64,000 nt of DNA from Gnetum montanum. Lineage: Eukaryota > Streptophyta > Gnetopsida > Gnetales > Gnetaceae. The stretch spans positions 121,401-185,400 of the forward strand of contig MNCI01019003.1 of assembly GCA_015680685.1 (NCBI GenBank), given 5' to 3'. The translations under genes and the position numbers were made by a program. Shown one piece after another: positions 23,535 to 34,051 of the stretch (its first letter is position 1; every line of letters begins with the position of its first letter). The notes under the pieces were generated by a model. The model ran no database searches. It was not told the DNA's origin and saw only the letters and a list, made by a program, of their open reading frames with translations.

Positions 23535-24733
23535 TGTTGGCGACCATTTGGGATGCAACCGCCAACGAGTATCCTTGAATAGGATATAGGTGCCTACTGG
23601 TCTCTGGCAACACCAAGGCCCAGATACCTCCAAATAGACTCAGTAGTTAATGTGAGTATGTGTGTGTGCTGTTGTGGCGTGTGGTTGTGTAAAATGTAAC
23701 AATTGCGTTGTGTGTGAACTACAAATGACTTACTTTAAAGAGATTCAGCCAACTTTGCCAAGTACTGTGAGTTCTTGAAAATTTCCTATTTTGTTCAACT
23801 ACCTAGTCTACGCAGTCCTTATAATACCTACTTCTAACAAATAAAATTTTGCAAAAACATTTGAGCACAACTCCGCAATCTACTCCTAATTTTCCCGAGA
23901 GAAAGAGATAGTTCCACAAGAAAACTAGAAATAGAGCAAGATTCGATGGAAATAAGCAGAAAAGAAAAGAAAGAAGATTTGTGTAGACCTCAAATATTTA
24001 AACAAGGTAAAATGACACGAGTAAACACTTCGCAATAAAGCTATCCCAAATTCAATATCTACGAATTGTTCAAACTTCCAAGGCTCAAACAAGCAATATC
24101 TTCAAGACAATCCTATTATGCTACCAAAAATTGCTGCGTAAACTACCACGTACGAGACTCCATTTTGACTAGATAATAGATGTCAACGATTGCATTCAAA
24201 CAGAACCTTTAAAAGACTTGACAATTTCTGATTGAAATACCACGAGAATTCACTTTAAAGATAAAAAGAAGCTATTCTGGTCCCATCAAAATACCAAAGA
24301 TTTTCTGAACCCTCTCGACTACTGAATTGTTCAACGGCGTGACTACAAACAGAGGCTCTCTTACAACAATCCCAATAGCAGTTCCCACACGTTGCACAAT
24401 AACGAAATTTACTACTAAAATGCTCTTAAGGCTTTTAAACACAAGCGCTTCTATGGCAAAATTTTAATAGAAATTTCTATCGGGCAACAAGAACAATAAG
24501 AGCAATCTAAAAATCCCAAAATTACTTGCCAAGGATGATACTATCTAAACCACTAGCTAAGCAATTTAAACAAAAAAAAAAATGAAATGCATAACTCACA
24601 GGACCATGACAAAGAGGCTGAAATCTTTATTCTAGCAAGCCATCTTGCAAACAATCTTCTTTACAAATCTTCCAAGTGTGATGATGATGCTCCTTCTTGA
24701 TGTGTGATGATCTTTCCTCCTTGACCCTTGAAG

Positions 24734-24745
24734 CCTATTTATAGG
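24734..24745 (-). promoter_or_regulatory. TATA box, left LTR of B
   Basis: Minus strand CCTATAAATAGG. Transcription would start near 24705 and run leftwards. The 21-bp array and two G-boxes lie 200-465 bp upstream. Confidence 0.75.
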
Positions 24746-24943
24746 ATTCCAAGGTAGGTAGGGAAGTTACATTTTCAAAAATATCTTAAAAATATCTCAC
24801 CTAACTTCTCTCCCAAGTAACTTGGCCAACCAATTAGGAGATTACTTGGCCAACAAGTTAGGAGGTTACTTGCCCAACAAGTTAGGTAAGTTACAACAAC
24901 TTTGGGTGGTTTCAACCACAAAAGAGATAAAAATGCTGCATCT

Positions 24944-25199
24944 GACACGTGTCCCATGTAGTTGCCAAGTGTCTTCATGCAGTTGCCAAGTGTCTTCATG
25001 TAGTTGCCAAGTGTCTTCATGCAGTTGCCAAGTGTCTTCATGTAGTTGCCAAGTGTCTTCATGCAGTTGCCAAGTGTCTTCATGTAGTTGCCAAGTGTCT
25101 TCATGCAGTTGCCAAGTGTCTTCATTCATTTGCCAAGTGTCTTCATTTAGTTGCCAAGTGTTCACCATGGAGAGAAACAAGTTGCAGTTGACACGTGTC
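24944..25199 (-). repeat. U3 array of nine 21-bp repeats bracketed by two G-boxes (left LTR)
   Basis: Nine 21-bp units start at 24961, 24982, 25003, 25024, 25045, 25066, 25087, 25108 and 25129, with a partial unit at 25150. The core is TTGCCAAGTGTCTTCAT, and the last bases alternate GCA/GTA from unit to unit, so the array grew as 42-bp dimers. The palindrome GACACGTGTC (a G-box/ABRE core) stands on each side, at 24944-24953 and 25190-25199. Looser relatives (AGTTGACAAGTGGCC) continue to about 25290. Open frames across the array are by-products of its 21-bp (7-codon) period. Confidence 0.93.
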
Positions 25200-25869
25200 C
25201 CATTTAGTTGACAAGTGGCCATTGTGGAGATAAAGAGGTTGTAGTTGACAAGTGGCCTTTGTGGTGGTTATAACCACCATTTCAATTGACAAGTGTTCAA
25301 TTCTCATAGGACTTTGAACAATTGTTGCATAAATTCCCTTTTTAAATCAATATTATATTTTATTGTTATTTATATCATAGTAGTAAAGATAATAACCATG
25401 GATTTGATGCATGGGTTGATATATAAATATATGTATGCGTATACAACCGAATGCATAAGTGGAGTTGTACTCTCACATTTTAATTTGTGGCACCTCGAAT
25501 GTAATCCCAGTTATATCAAGGCCGATTCCATATTCATCTTCTCTGCACTTTATTACAGAAAAAGTAACTAGAGCTACTCTATCATAAGCTAGAGAGATAT
25601 CTACAATTGATACACCATTTTCTTTTGACTCTAGATAAACCCTCATGCCAACATTCCCAATTGCAATGTCATTATCCCTTGATTTTCAAAACATTCAATT
25701 CAGCAACATTTTCATTTCTATTCCAACTTCATGGTTAATTAACTGTTGCAGAATTCTTTACAAGAAAGAACATAATCCTCCTTGAACAATTTCAGTTCAT
25801 TAGGATTCTGTACCTCACCATTTGCAAATAAGTCCACCTGTTCCATGAAATGGTAAAAATGTGCCAACA

Positions 25870-25889
25870 TTTCTGCCCCCTTTAAAAGC
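25870..25889 (-). promoter_or_regulatory. Polypurine tract of element B
   Basis: The minus strand reads AAAGGGGGCAGAAA immediately before the LTR start TGTTGGC, the expected primer for plus-strand DNA synthesis. Element C has the matching tract at 63495-63510. Confidence 0.85.
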
Positions 25890-26076
25890 TTAAAGAAATT
25901 TATGCAAGCCCCATTTTAAAACTGAACTGTACTGAAGCCTTTATTTGAATTTTTACATCTGAACTGATAAATCTTTTTGGAGGAAAATTTCCATCAAACA
26001 TAAGGTTTGATGGTATAAAAACCTCATTCCTAACAAAACAAACAAACTGTACATTATTAAGTCCTTTGTTCATGGA

Positions 26077-28350
26077 CTATTCTTGAGATGGGAAGAGAAT
26101 GGGGAGGATTATGTTGGTAGGAATCCTCATATCTATAACCCTCTCGTGAGCAATCTCTCTATTATTTTTTGGCTCGTTGGAGCTTTCAACTTGATCCTCT
26201 TGAGATTTGTCTTCAGCAATCCTCTCACCTTCTTTCTTAAATGAATTCTCATTTTCTTGGAGTGTACAAATTTTGTTTTCAACACCTCCTTTTTCAACCA
26301 TCTTACTTTTTCCATTTGAAGTAATGTTATCAATCATGAAAGGTTCACTATAGATATAGGTTTGATTTGGTTCTCCTTTCCATGGTAACCACATGTGAGA
26401 ATAATCTGTTGATATGTAACCTGAGAAATTCTTACTCCAACTTCTACTCAATAAGAGACTATGTGAATCTGATATATCTGCCACTTGAATAGTTACTCTA
26501 CTTTTGATGCGAGGTTCAGAAGCAATTTCCAATAGAACACTTGGCAATTGACCCACAATCTTCACTCTACTTTTATCCACTTGAACAATCTTTCTATTTG
26601 ATTTTTCAGGAATCAAACCAAGTTTCTTACATATAGACAATGGCATTATAGTAGATGTAGCTCCAGAATCAATCAAACAATTGTGTAAAAATTTATCCTT
26701 TAATTTCATTGTCAAAAGGAAAGGAGGAGCTTCCTTATCATATGAAGTCCTTAATTTCTCATCATTGTTAGACACATAACTTAATTCCGATTCTCTAGCT
26801 CTCCTTTTACCTTTAATGAACTCTAAGGCCTTTCTTTGCTGATCTCCTATTTGAAGCAAATGATAAAGGCTAATATTGGCCTTGACATGCTTAAGGTCTT
26901 CAATCAAATCATATTCTCCATCACCAATAAATCTTGGTTTCCTTATCCATTTACTAAAAGACTGATTTAGAGTGCTTTGCTCCACTTGATTGTCTTTACC
27001 TTTATTCTTATCCTTTCTACTTGGCTCAAAATCTTTTCTCTTAGTAGATGGATCAGTAATAATGTTTGGGGGTCTAGAAGTAGTTATTCTTTCCTTTGAT
27101 CGAAGACTATATCCATTTTCTTCATTGTTATTGCACTTTTCGTCTGAAGACATATCTTCTTCAGAACTTGATAGAGAAGAAGTATCACTTGATCCATTGC
27201 TAGAAGATTTACTTGCATAATGAACACTAGATAACTCATTATTAGATTCAATATCAAGAAAGTTGGACATAATAAGATAATTTTCATCTTCATCTTCTAC
27301 TAACTTAGTGTCTTGATGTTTATGCTTTCCACTTTTCCTTTCTTCCTTGATATTTACTCTTGCCAATGCTTTTTCAAGCTTCACTATTTTATTAGACATA
27401 TCTCTCATTAATTGTCCTTTTTCAGATTCTACTCTTTCATGTTCTGGCTCTGTCTTAACATGAGATAGACCTGGTAAAGCTTTAAATTAAGCAAAATCTT
27501 GTGTAGGAATCATAACTCTTTCTTCGCTTTTTTGAATCACGATATTTTCTTCAGGATTCAAGTTCAGCTATTTTTCTAACTGTATAGCTTCACTGAAGTA
27601 GTCATTTAGTATAGTCATGTTTGGAGTTCTCCTTAACCAAATAGAAATGTTGGGGTTGACAACCTTAAGGTAAGTTTCCTTAAGCATTTCTTCTGATGGC
27701 CTATATTGTCTTTGAAAGAGTCCACAAATTCGTTGAAACTTAATGTTGAAATCTCTAATTGACTCTTTAACTCCTTGCTTAGCTTGTATTAGCCCACAGT
27801 ATAGTTGTTGTTGATCTAATTGATTACCAAACTGGGCTAAGAAAAGATTCTTCATGTCATCCCAACTTGTAATACTATTACTTGGTAAGTTTGAATACCA
27901 AATCTGAGCCATATCCTTTAGATTTGATACAAACAACCTACAAGCTTGATCTTGATGTTGAATATTTGCATGAGCTAAAGCTAACTCAAACATGTGAATA
28001 TATTCTTCAGCTAAATAAGCTTTTCCAGGAATAAAAGGCTCAGGCAAATATTTGTAAACTACCTTAGGAATATCATTGTAATTTTGAAATCCTAATGGTG
28101 TAACTCCTTGCCAAGGATTTGCCATCCTATTCCTTTGAAATGTTGAACTCTTAGACTTTCTAGATCTTCTCTTACGAATTGACAAACCAGAGATAATGGG
28201 TGATCTTCTTGATCTTCTAGTTTTCACTCCACTACTTGTTCCCAATTCAAAAACTTTCTTTTGTTCTTCTTCTGATGAAGAATCAGTCTTAGAATCTAGA
28301 ATATCTTTTGAAACTTTGAAACTTTCCAAACTATCAAATTTCTTGGTCAT
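26077..28350 (-). pseudogene. Gag-aspartic protease polyprotein of element B (two in-frame stops)
   Basis: One minus-strand frame of 758 codons from ATG at 28350 to the stop at 26077. Only TAG at 27568-27570 and TAA at 27487-27489 interrupt it; both fit single C-to-T changes of Gln codons. N-terminal part: acidic Ser-rich leader and Arg/Lys cluster, then the Gag core (FELALAHANIQHQDQA, MAQIWYSNLPSNSITSWDDM, FNIKFQRICGLF). Middle: Ser/Asp/Glu-rich linker and basic stretch. C-terminal part: retropepsin-like domain with active site LIDSGATS (Asp codon 26668-26670) and the ILLSR-like flap/helix region (LLLSRSW). A hydrophilic tail follows, ending near RIPTNIILPILF. No RT follows. A read-through TAG cannot be excluded for the first stop. 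Confidence 0.88.
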
Positions 28351-28440
28351 GAACTGAAAATAGTATCTAATTCTTAAGCCTTACAAATAATTGTTGATGT
28401 ACTAAAAGTATAAGGCTTATGAACCTAGAGGCTTAATTTT

Positions 28441-28467
28441 CAGCCCTCCTTCTAGCGCCAAAAGAAC
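28441..28467 (-). promoter_or_regulatory. Primer-binding region of element B
   Basis: The minus strand immediately after the 5' LTR reads GTTCTTTTGGCGCTAGAAGG. TGGCGCTAGAAGGAGGG is a plausible tRNA 3'-end complement (begins TGG). I do not assign the tRNA. Confidence 0.6.
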
Positions 28468-29665
28468 TGTTGGCGACCGTTTGGGACGCGACCGCCAACG
28501 AGTGTCCTCGAACAGGATTTAGGTGCCTGCTGGTCTCTGGCAACACCAAGGCCCAGATACCTCCAAATAACTCAGTAGTTAATGTGAGTATGTGTGTGTG
28601 CTGTTGCGGCGTGCGGTTGTGTGCAATGTAACGATTGCGTGTGTGTGAAATACAAATGACTTACTTTAAGAGATTCAGCCAACTTTATCAAGTACTGTGA
28701 GTTATTGAGAGTTTCCTATTTTGTTCAAACTACCTAGTCTATGCGGTCCCTATAATACCTGCTTGTAACAAGTAAAATTTTGCATAAACATTTGAGCACA
28801 ACTCCGCAAATCTACTCCTAATTTTCCCCAGAGAGAGATATATAGTTCCACAAGAAAACTAGAAATAGAGCAAGATTCAAAGGAAATAGACAGAAAGAAA
28901 AGAAAGCAGATTTGTGTGGACCTCAAATATTTAAACAAGGTAAAATGACACGAGTAAACACTTCGCAATAAAGCTATTCCAAATTCAATATCTATGAATT
29001 GTTCAAACTTCCAAGACTCAAACAAGCAATATCTTCAAGACAATCCTACTGTACTACCAAAAATTGCTGCGTAAACTACCATGTACGAGACTCCATTTTG
29101 GCTAGACAGTAGATGTCAACGATTGCATTTAAACAGAACCTTTAAAAGACTTGACAATTTCTGATTGAAATAACACGGAAAATCACTCTAAAGATAAAAA
29201 GAAGCTATTCTGGTCCCATCAAAATACCAAAGATTTTCTGAACCCTCTCGACTACCAAATTGTTCCACGGCGTGACTACAAACAGAGGCTCTCTTCCAAC
29301 AATCCAATAGCAGTTCCCAAACGTTGCACAATAACGAAATTTACTACTAAAATGCTCTCAAGGCTTTTTGAACACAAGCGCTTCTATGGCAAAATTTTAA
29401 CAGAAATTCCTATTGGGCAACAAGAACAATAAGAGCAATCTAAAAATCCCAAAATTACTTGCCAAGAATGATACTACCTAAACCACTAGCTAAGCAATTA
29501 AAACAAAACAAAAATGAAATGCATAACTCACAGGACCATGACAAAGAGGCTGAAATCTTTATTCTAGCAAGCCATCTTGCAAACAATCTTCTTTACAAAT
29601 CTTCCAAGTGTGATGATGATGCTCCTTCTTGATGTGTGATGATCTTTCCTCCTTGACCCTTGAAG

Positions 29666-29677
29666 CCTATTTATAGG
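29666..29677 (-). promoter_or_regulatory. TATA box, right (5') LTR of B
   Basis: Minus strand CCTATAAATAGG. This is the copy that would drive the genomic RNA through gag-protease. Confidence 0.78.
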
Positions 29678-29875
29678 ATTCCAAGGTAGGTAGGGAAGTT
29701 ACATTTTCAAAAATATCTTAAAAATATCTCACCTAACTTCTCTCCCAAGTAACTTGGCCAACCAATTAGGAGATTACTTGGCCAACAAGTTAGGAGGTTA
29801 CTTGCCCAACAAGTTAGGTAAGTTACAACAACTTTGGGTGGTTTCAACCACAAAAGAGATAAAAATGCTGCATCT

Positions 29876-30089
29876 GACACGTGTCCCATGTAGTTGCCAA
29901 GTGTCTTCATGCAGTTGCCAAGTGTCTTCATGTAGTTGCCAAGTGTCTTCATGCAGTTGCCAAGTGTCTTCATGTAGTTGCCAAGTGTCTTCATGCAGTT
30001 GCCAAGTGTCTTCATTCATTTGCCAAGTGTCTTCATTTAGTTGCCAAGTGTTCACCATGGAGAGAAACAAGTTGCAGTTGACACGTGTC
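29876..30089 (-). repeat. U3 array of seven 21-bp repeats bracketed by two G-boxes (right LTR)
   Basis: Units start at 29893, 29914, 29935, 29956, 29977, 29998 and 30019, with a partial at 30040. GACACGTGTC lies on both sides. Two units (42 bp) fewer than the left LTR. Confidence 0.92.
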
Positions 30090-31051
30090 CCATTTAGTTG
30101 ACAAGTGGCCATTGTGGAGATAAAGAGGTTGTAGTTGACAAGTGGCCTTTGTGGTGGTTATAACCACCATTTCAATTGACAAGTGTTCAATTCTCATAGG
30201 ACTTTGAACAATTGTTGCATAAATTCCCTTTTTAAATCAATATTATATTTTATTGTTATTTATATCATAGTAGTAGAGATAATAACCATGGATTTGATGC
30301 ATGGGTTGATATATAAATATATGTATGCGTATACAACCGAATGCATAAGTGGAGTTGTACTCTCACATTTTAATTTGTGGCACCTCGAATGTAATCCCAG
30401 TTATATCAAGGCCGATTCCATATTCATCTTCTCTGCACTTTATTACAGAAAAAGTAACTAGAGCTACTCTATCATAAGCTAGAGAGATATCTACAATTGA
30501 TACACCATTTTCTTTTGACTCTAGATAAACCCTCATGCCAACATTCCCAATTGAAATGTCATTATCCCTTGATTTTCAAAACATTCAATTCAACAACATT
30601 TTCATTTCTATTCCAACTTCATGGTTAATTAACTGTTGCAGAATTCTTTACAAGAAAGAACATAATCCTCCTTGAACAGTTTTAGTTCATTAGGATTCTG
30701 TACCTCAACATTTGCAAATAAGTCCACATGTTCCATGAAATGGTAAAAATGTGCCAACAATCATCATTGGGTAAGTTATTCTTTCATGCTTTGGGACAAT
30801 GTTATCTTCGTTTATGTTTATAAGAAACCTCCACTTCAGGTTGTGTACTCCAATCTTCATTGTCATAATATTCGTTGGTTCTCCAATGAACTGCCTCACT
30901 AGATGTGGCATTATTATAGTCTTTTAGGAGAGACATGGTTGTAAATTTGTGTGTGATTTAATTACAATTATTATTATTATTTTTCTAAAAGATATATTGT
31001 CAAGGCTTTGTTACAGTGATCTTATATGATGTAACTAATCTAAATAACTAG

Positions 31052-31074
31052 CATCATCCCCGGCAACGGTGCCA
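31052..31074 (-). promoter_or_regulatory. Primer-binding site of element A
   Basis: The minus strand reads TGGCACCGTTGCCGGGGAT directly after the 5' LTR. This is one base from TGGCGCCGTTGCCGGGGA, the complement of the 3' end of plant tRNA-Asp, a common primer for plant Ty3/gypsy elements. Confidence 0.8.
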
Positions 31075-31075
31075 A

Positions 31076-31944
31076 TGATGAGTGGATAGGTACCCCTACA
31101 CTCAACCATATGAATATGAGCATTCACGCACAATCTAGTTGAAATCCATGGATAGGCTAGTTGTGGCATCTAGATCGTTACACATTGATCGTAGTTCGCT
31201 GTCTTCCCACCTAGACTAGTATTTGCTTTATCACATATGGTTTAGTCCAGAGTGAGGTGTATGATGTGATCCTAACTAATGCTACTCCTAGAGACAATGG
31301 AAAATGATCTTGATTAAACTGATGAGGAATAGGAGATGAGTCTAAGCTAGCCTAAGTGTGATGAGTATCTATTCCTTAATCATCTGTACACATCTTGAAC
31401 CTCGTGCATGACTACTACTGGGATTACCAAGCACAGATCCTAGGTACGCTACTAGGTTACCAAGTAGTCACACTTAAATGCTCGTGATTAAGTCGTACTC
31501 ATTTCACATTTAACAATAGGAATAATAATGACGATAAAGAAATATTAACTAAGAAAATAATAAATAACAGTAATAATTAACAATAATAATTAAACAATTA
31601 AACTAAGTGAATGCTGCAATGATGAAGTAATCTCAATCTTTATTTTTGGTTATGTGCACGTCCAAGTACATCACACTTGAATAAAGGTGTCGTACAATTA
31701 CAAGCATCACACTATGGGCATGCACTTGGGAAACTAATCTATCTCCTGTGGAAAAAAAATGCAAGAGCTTTAGTACAACTAAAAGATGGATGCCTAAATG
31801 AGGCAGAGGGTTTTCTTATTTATAGGCTGAGATAGGCAGCTGCGTAAACGGGGCCACGTCTATGAGGCCACGTCGACGTGGCCACTTATACGGGGCCCTG
31901 TATACACAGCCTAGTCGATGCATCAACTATATAGAGCTTCATTA
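31076..31944 (-). mobile_element. Element A, 5' LTR (copy A3)
   Basis: 869 bp. TATA at 31817-31824 (minus). The terminal CA has become TA. An 18-bp perfect palindrome, GGCCACGTCGACGTGGCC, lies at 31866-31883 in U3, about 45 bp upstream of the TATA. Confidence 0.9.
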
Positions 31945-31949
31945 GGAAT

Positions 31950-32135
31950 CAAAAATAAAAAACCATAAATGACATCATATGTGACATAGAATGTTAATTT
32001 TGGGATATATTGAAGATGATAACTAGAAATAACATTCTTGATGATGTAAGACATTACAATTGATACTTCTAGAGATGGATTAAGCTATTAAATTCATAAA
32101 ATGTACTTGAAAATTTGAATATGCATAAAAAGCCA
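31950..32135 (-). repeat. D1 block, right part
   Basis: Continuation of 18902 across element A. 31960-32080 aligns with 32730-32870 of D2 (aatgt..aatttt/tttagg, gatgat.actagaaa, cattcttgatgatgt). This shows that A inserted into D1. Confidence 0.6.
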
Positions 32136-32139
32136 AACT

Positions 32140-32900
32140 AGATATAATAACCTCTATTTTTCTCTAATCTGTATGATTGATGAAGATCTTAGCCAAAAAA
32201 TTGAAATTTTTATAGATAGAAAAATAGCAAAACAACAAAAAGTAGTTTGAATTAAATTAATCTGTAGATCTAGATCTATTCAAAATCACCATGTGTCAAG
32301 AGGACAATGTGATGGAAATACAATATGCTAATAGGAAAAAGTAAAAGGAGATTAGAAAATTTATGATGACTAGAAGTTCTTAGAGATTTTGATGCTTGCA
32401 AGAGTAATTTCTAGAAGTAGCCTTTGTCAAAAAATTTCTCCTTTTTCTTTGATTAGGAGTATGCTCCTATTTATAGGCCAAAAATATCTTGTATATTATA
32501 AAGAAATGATGCATTGAGATCCATAGAAACTTCTAGAATATTTTGGATAGGAGAAATGACATGTGTATTTATAACAAATGTCGAAGTATAGTTGATGTAG
32601 AGGAATGATATTGGAATTTAATGAAAAATTGATGCTAGATGTATGGCATCAAATTTGATATTGAAACTAAAAGCTAAGAATGATGCTAGATGTTAAAATT
32701 AAATTTTAGAAGATGAGTAACCAAAACTAGCATCATGAGTAACATGGAATGTCAAATTTAGGATATTCTAGAGATGATGACTAGAAACAACATTACCAAT
32801 GATGTAGAATATCAAAACTAAGGCCTTTTGAAAAGACTTACATTCTTGATGATGTGAAATGTATTCTAAACTATAACTTACATAGGAAAAGCTAAAGTGG
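32140..32900 (-). repeat. D2: second LTR-like block adjacent to D1
   Basis: Aligns with D1 over about 720 bp, including the minus-strand TATA near 32465-32476 (CCTATAAATAGG). D1 and D2 stand head-to-tail with almost no spacer, as in a tandem LTR left by recombination or an internal deletion. No coding sequence. Confidence 0.6.
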
Positions 32901-33064
32901 ATACAAGAAAATTGAAGTTTAATTTTGTCTATATAGACTCGAAGAATTTGTAAGTTAAATTACTTTCTACAATAAATCTTAAGCATAAAAAATGCATATA
33001 ATATTCATATAGTTTAAACACTTCCTCTATATAATGATCACCCTAGAAAGATATTTTATGATGA

Positions 33065-33130
33065 GGTATTAGCTTAATGGTAAAATCCTTGACATAGAAG
33101 TGAAAATACATTGACCATGGGTACAACTAA
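33065..33130 (+). mobile_element. Possible tRNA-derived SINE head
   Basis: TAGCTTAATGGTAAA (about 33072) resembles an RNA polymerase III A box. About 40 bp later GACCATGGGTACAACT resembles a worn B box (GGTTCGAxxC). Spacing suits a tRNA-related SINE. No tail or target duplication is clear. Confidence 0.3.
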
Positions 33131-33210
33131 ATGCATATGATATATTAATAAAACTATAATGAAATATCATGATGTATCAACTTATCAACCTATTACCTAA
33201 AAATCCTTAT

Positions 33211-34051
33211 TGATGAGTGGTGTGTGTCCTCTATGCCTAACCATACGATCATAAGCATGTATGCATTATCTAGTCGAATTTCATGTGACTTGGAGCAAAT
33301 AGTATTCTAGGTAATTAAATTTGATGTTGCTAGTCATTGTCTTCCCAATCATCACTTGTGTTATCTTAATTAGTATGGTTAAGTGTGATTGAGACATGAG
33401 ATTATGATTTTTGTTATTATTTTTATCATTAAAAATATTAAACAAATGAAGTGATTAAAATATTATATTCTAACTAATCAATGAAATTAAAGCTAATATA
33501 AACTATCCTAAAAGAAAAGCATATGTTTCCACTTTTCATACACATCATGAACCTATACTAACACTATTGGGTTACCAAGTATTTATTGTTGGACATACCA
33601 AGTATTCATTTCTAGGATTCCCAAGCATTAATATATATGCTCGAAGCGGTTGTACTCATGTTGCTATAGAATAAAATAGTAAGTTCCTAGGTATAGGAAA
33701 GTAAAGTGCATGAAAATAAACTAAGTACTAATCTAAGTATTGCAATGAAAAGAATTAATCTTGATTTTATTGCCATCATGTGAAGTATCTATGTACATCT
33801 TACACTTGAATAAAACTTGGTACAATCAATTTAATAAATGCTACACACTTCAAAGGAAGTTTTTCTAAGTTCTATGCAAAGAAACTGCAAGAGCTTTGCT
33901 ACACTATTAACCATAAGGCTCTTAATGCAAATGGTATATGTGTTTATATAGGCTTCGGGTTACTCCACATCAACACATATGCACCAAAAAATCCAAGGAT
34001 GCATTGATGAAAATGCATTGACATAGCTACTTGACATATGGTGATTTATCA
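33211..34051 (-). mobile_element. Element G, 3' LTR (copy A4)
   Basis: 841 bp, TGATGAGTGG ... ATTTATCA. Minus-strand TATA (TATATAAA) at 33943-33950. Followed by the purine tract and the phrase 'gagtaa.taaaaa.tcatcc' that also follows LTR A2. Confidence 0.85.

Larger units (their letters stand above)
23535..25869 (-). mobile_element. Element B, 3' LTR (left)
   Basis: Minus orientation: U3 is about 24705-25869 and R-U5 about 23535-24705. The U3 is almost identical to that of the right LTR (a handful of differences in about 1.2 kb, apart from two extra 21-bp units). The R-U5 is clearly diverged from the right LTR and instead shares diagnostic variants with the LTR of element C at 61346. Confidence 0.93.
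23535..30759 (-). mobile_element. Element B: Gag-protease-only LTR retrotransposon with 2.3-kb LTRs
   Basis: Perfect target duplication ATCAT (23530-23534, 30760-30764). LTRs at 23535-25869 (2335 bp) and 28468-30759 (2292 bp) begin TGTTGGC and end GCCAACA, a 7-bp terminal inverted repeat. The internal region is only 2598 bp and codes for Gag plus an aspartic protease, with no RT, RNase H or IN. PPT and primer-binding region are at the expected ends, so the short interior is not a ragged deletion. This fits the class of plant non-autonomous elements that keep Gag (TR-GAG type). It is inserted in the gag of element A, and so is younger than A. Confidence 0.93.
28468..30759 (-). mobile_element. 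Element B, 5' LTR (right)
   Basis: 2292 bp, same ends as the left LTR. TATA CCTATAAATAGG at 29666-29677 (minus). The U3 array has seven 21-bp units (29893-30039) instead of nine, which accounts for almost all the length difference. G-box palindromes lie at 29876-29885 and 30080-30089. Confidence 0.93.
18903..31944 (-). mobile_element. Element A: pol-less LTR retrotransposon, hosting nested element B
   Basis: Bounded by LTRs at 18903-19792 and 31076-31944 with a perfect 5-bp target duplication GGAAT (18898-18902 and 31945-31949). PBS and PPT positions show minus-strand orientation. Without element B (7225 bp plus its 5-bp duplication) it is about 5.8 kb. The internal region has a degenerate gag (21901-23534), a short leader (30765-31051) and about 2 kb of 3' sequence (19793-21870) that aligns with the 3' region of element G. 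RT, RNase H and IN are absent: A jumps from G-like 3' DNA (about 21.7 kb) straight to gag. It is therefore a deletion derivative, and could only move using proteins supplied by a relative such as G. Confidence 0.9.

Noticed and set aside
24961-25161. CRISPR-like direct repeats
   Set aside because: Units are contiguous 21-mers with no unique spacers, in a plant LTR; they are a tandem array.
24775-25222. Long overlapping open frames in all directions (Cys/Ser/Gln and Thr/Trp/His repeats)
   Set aside because: They are translations of the 21-bp U3 array, whose period is a multiple of three; no start context, no conservation outside the repeat.
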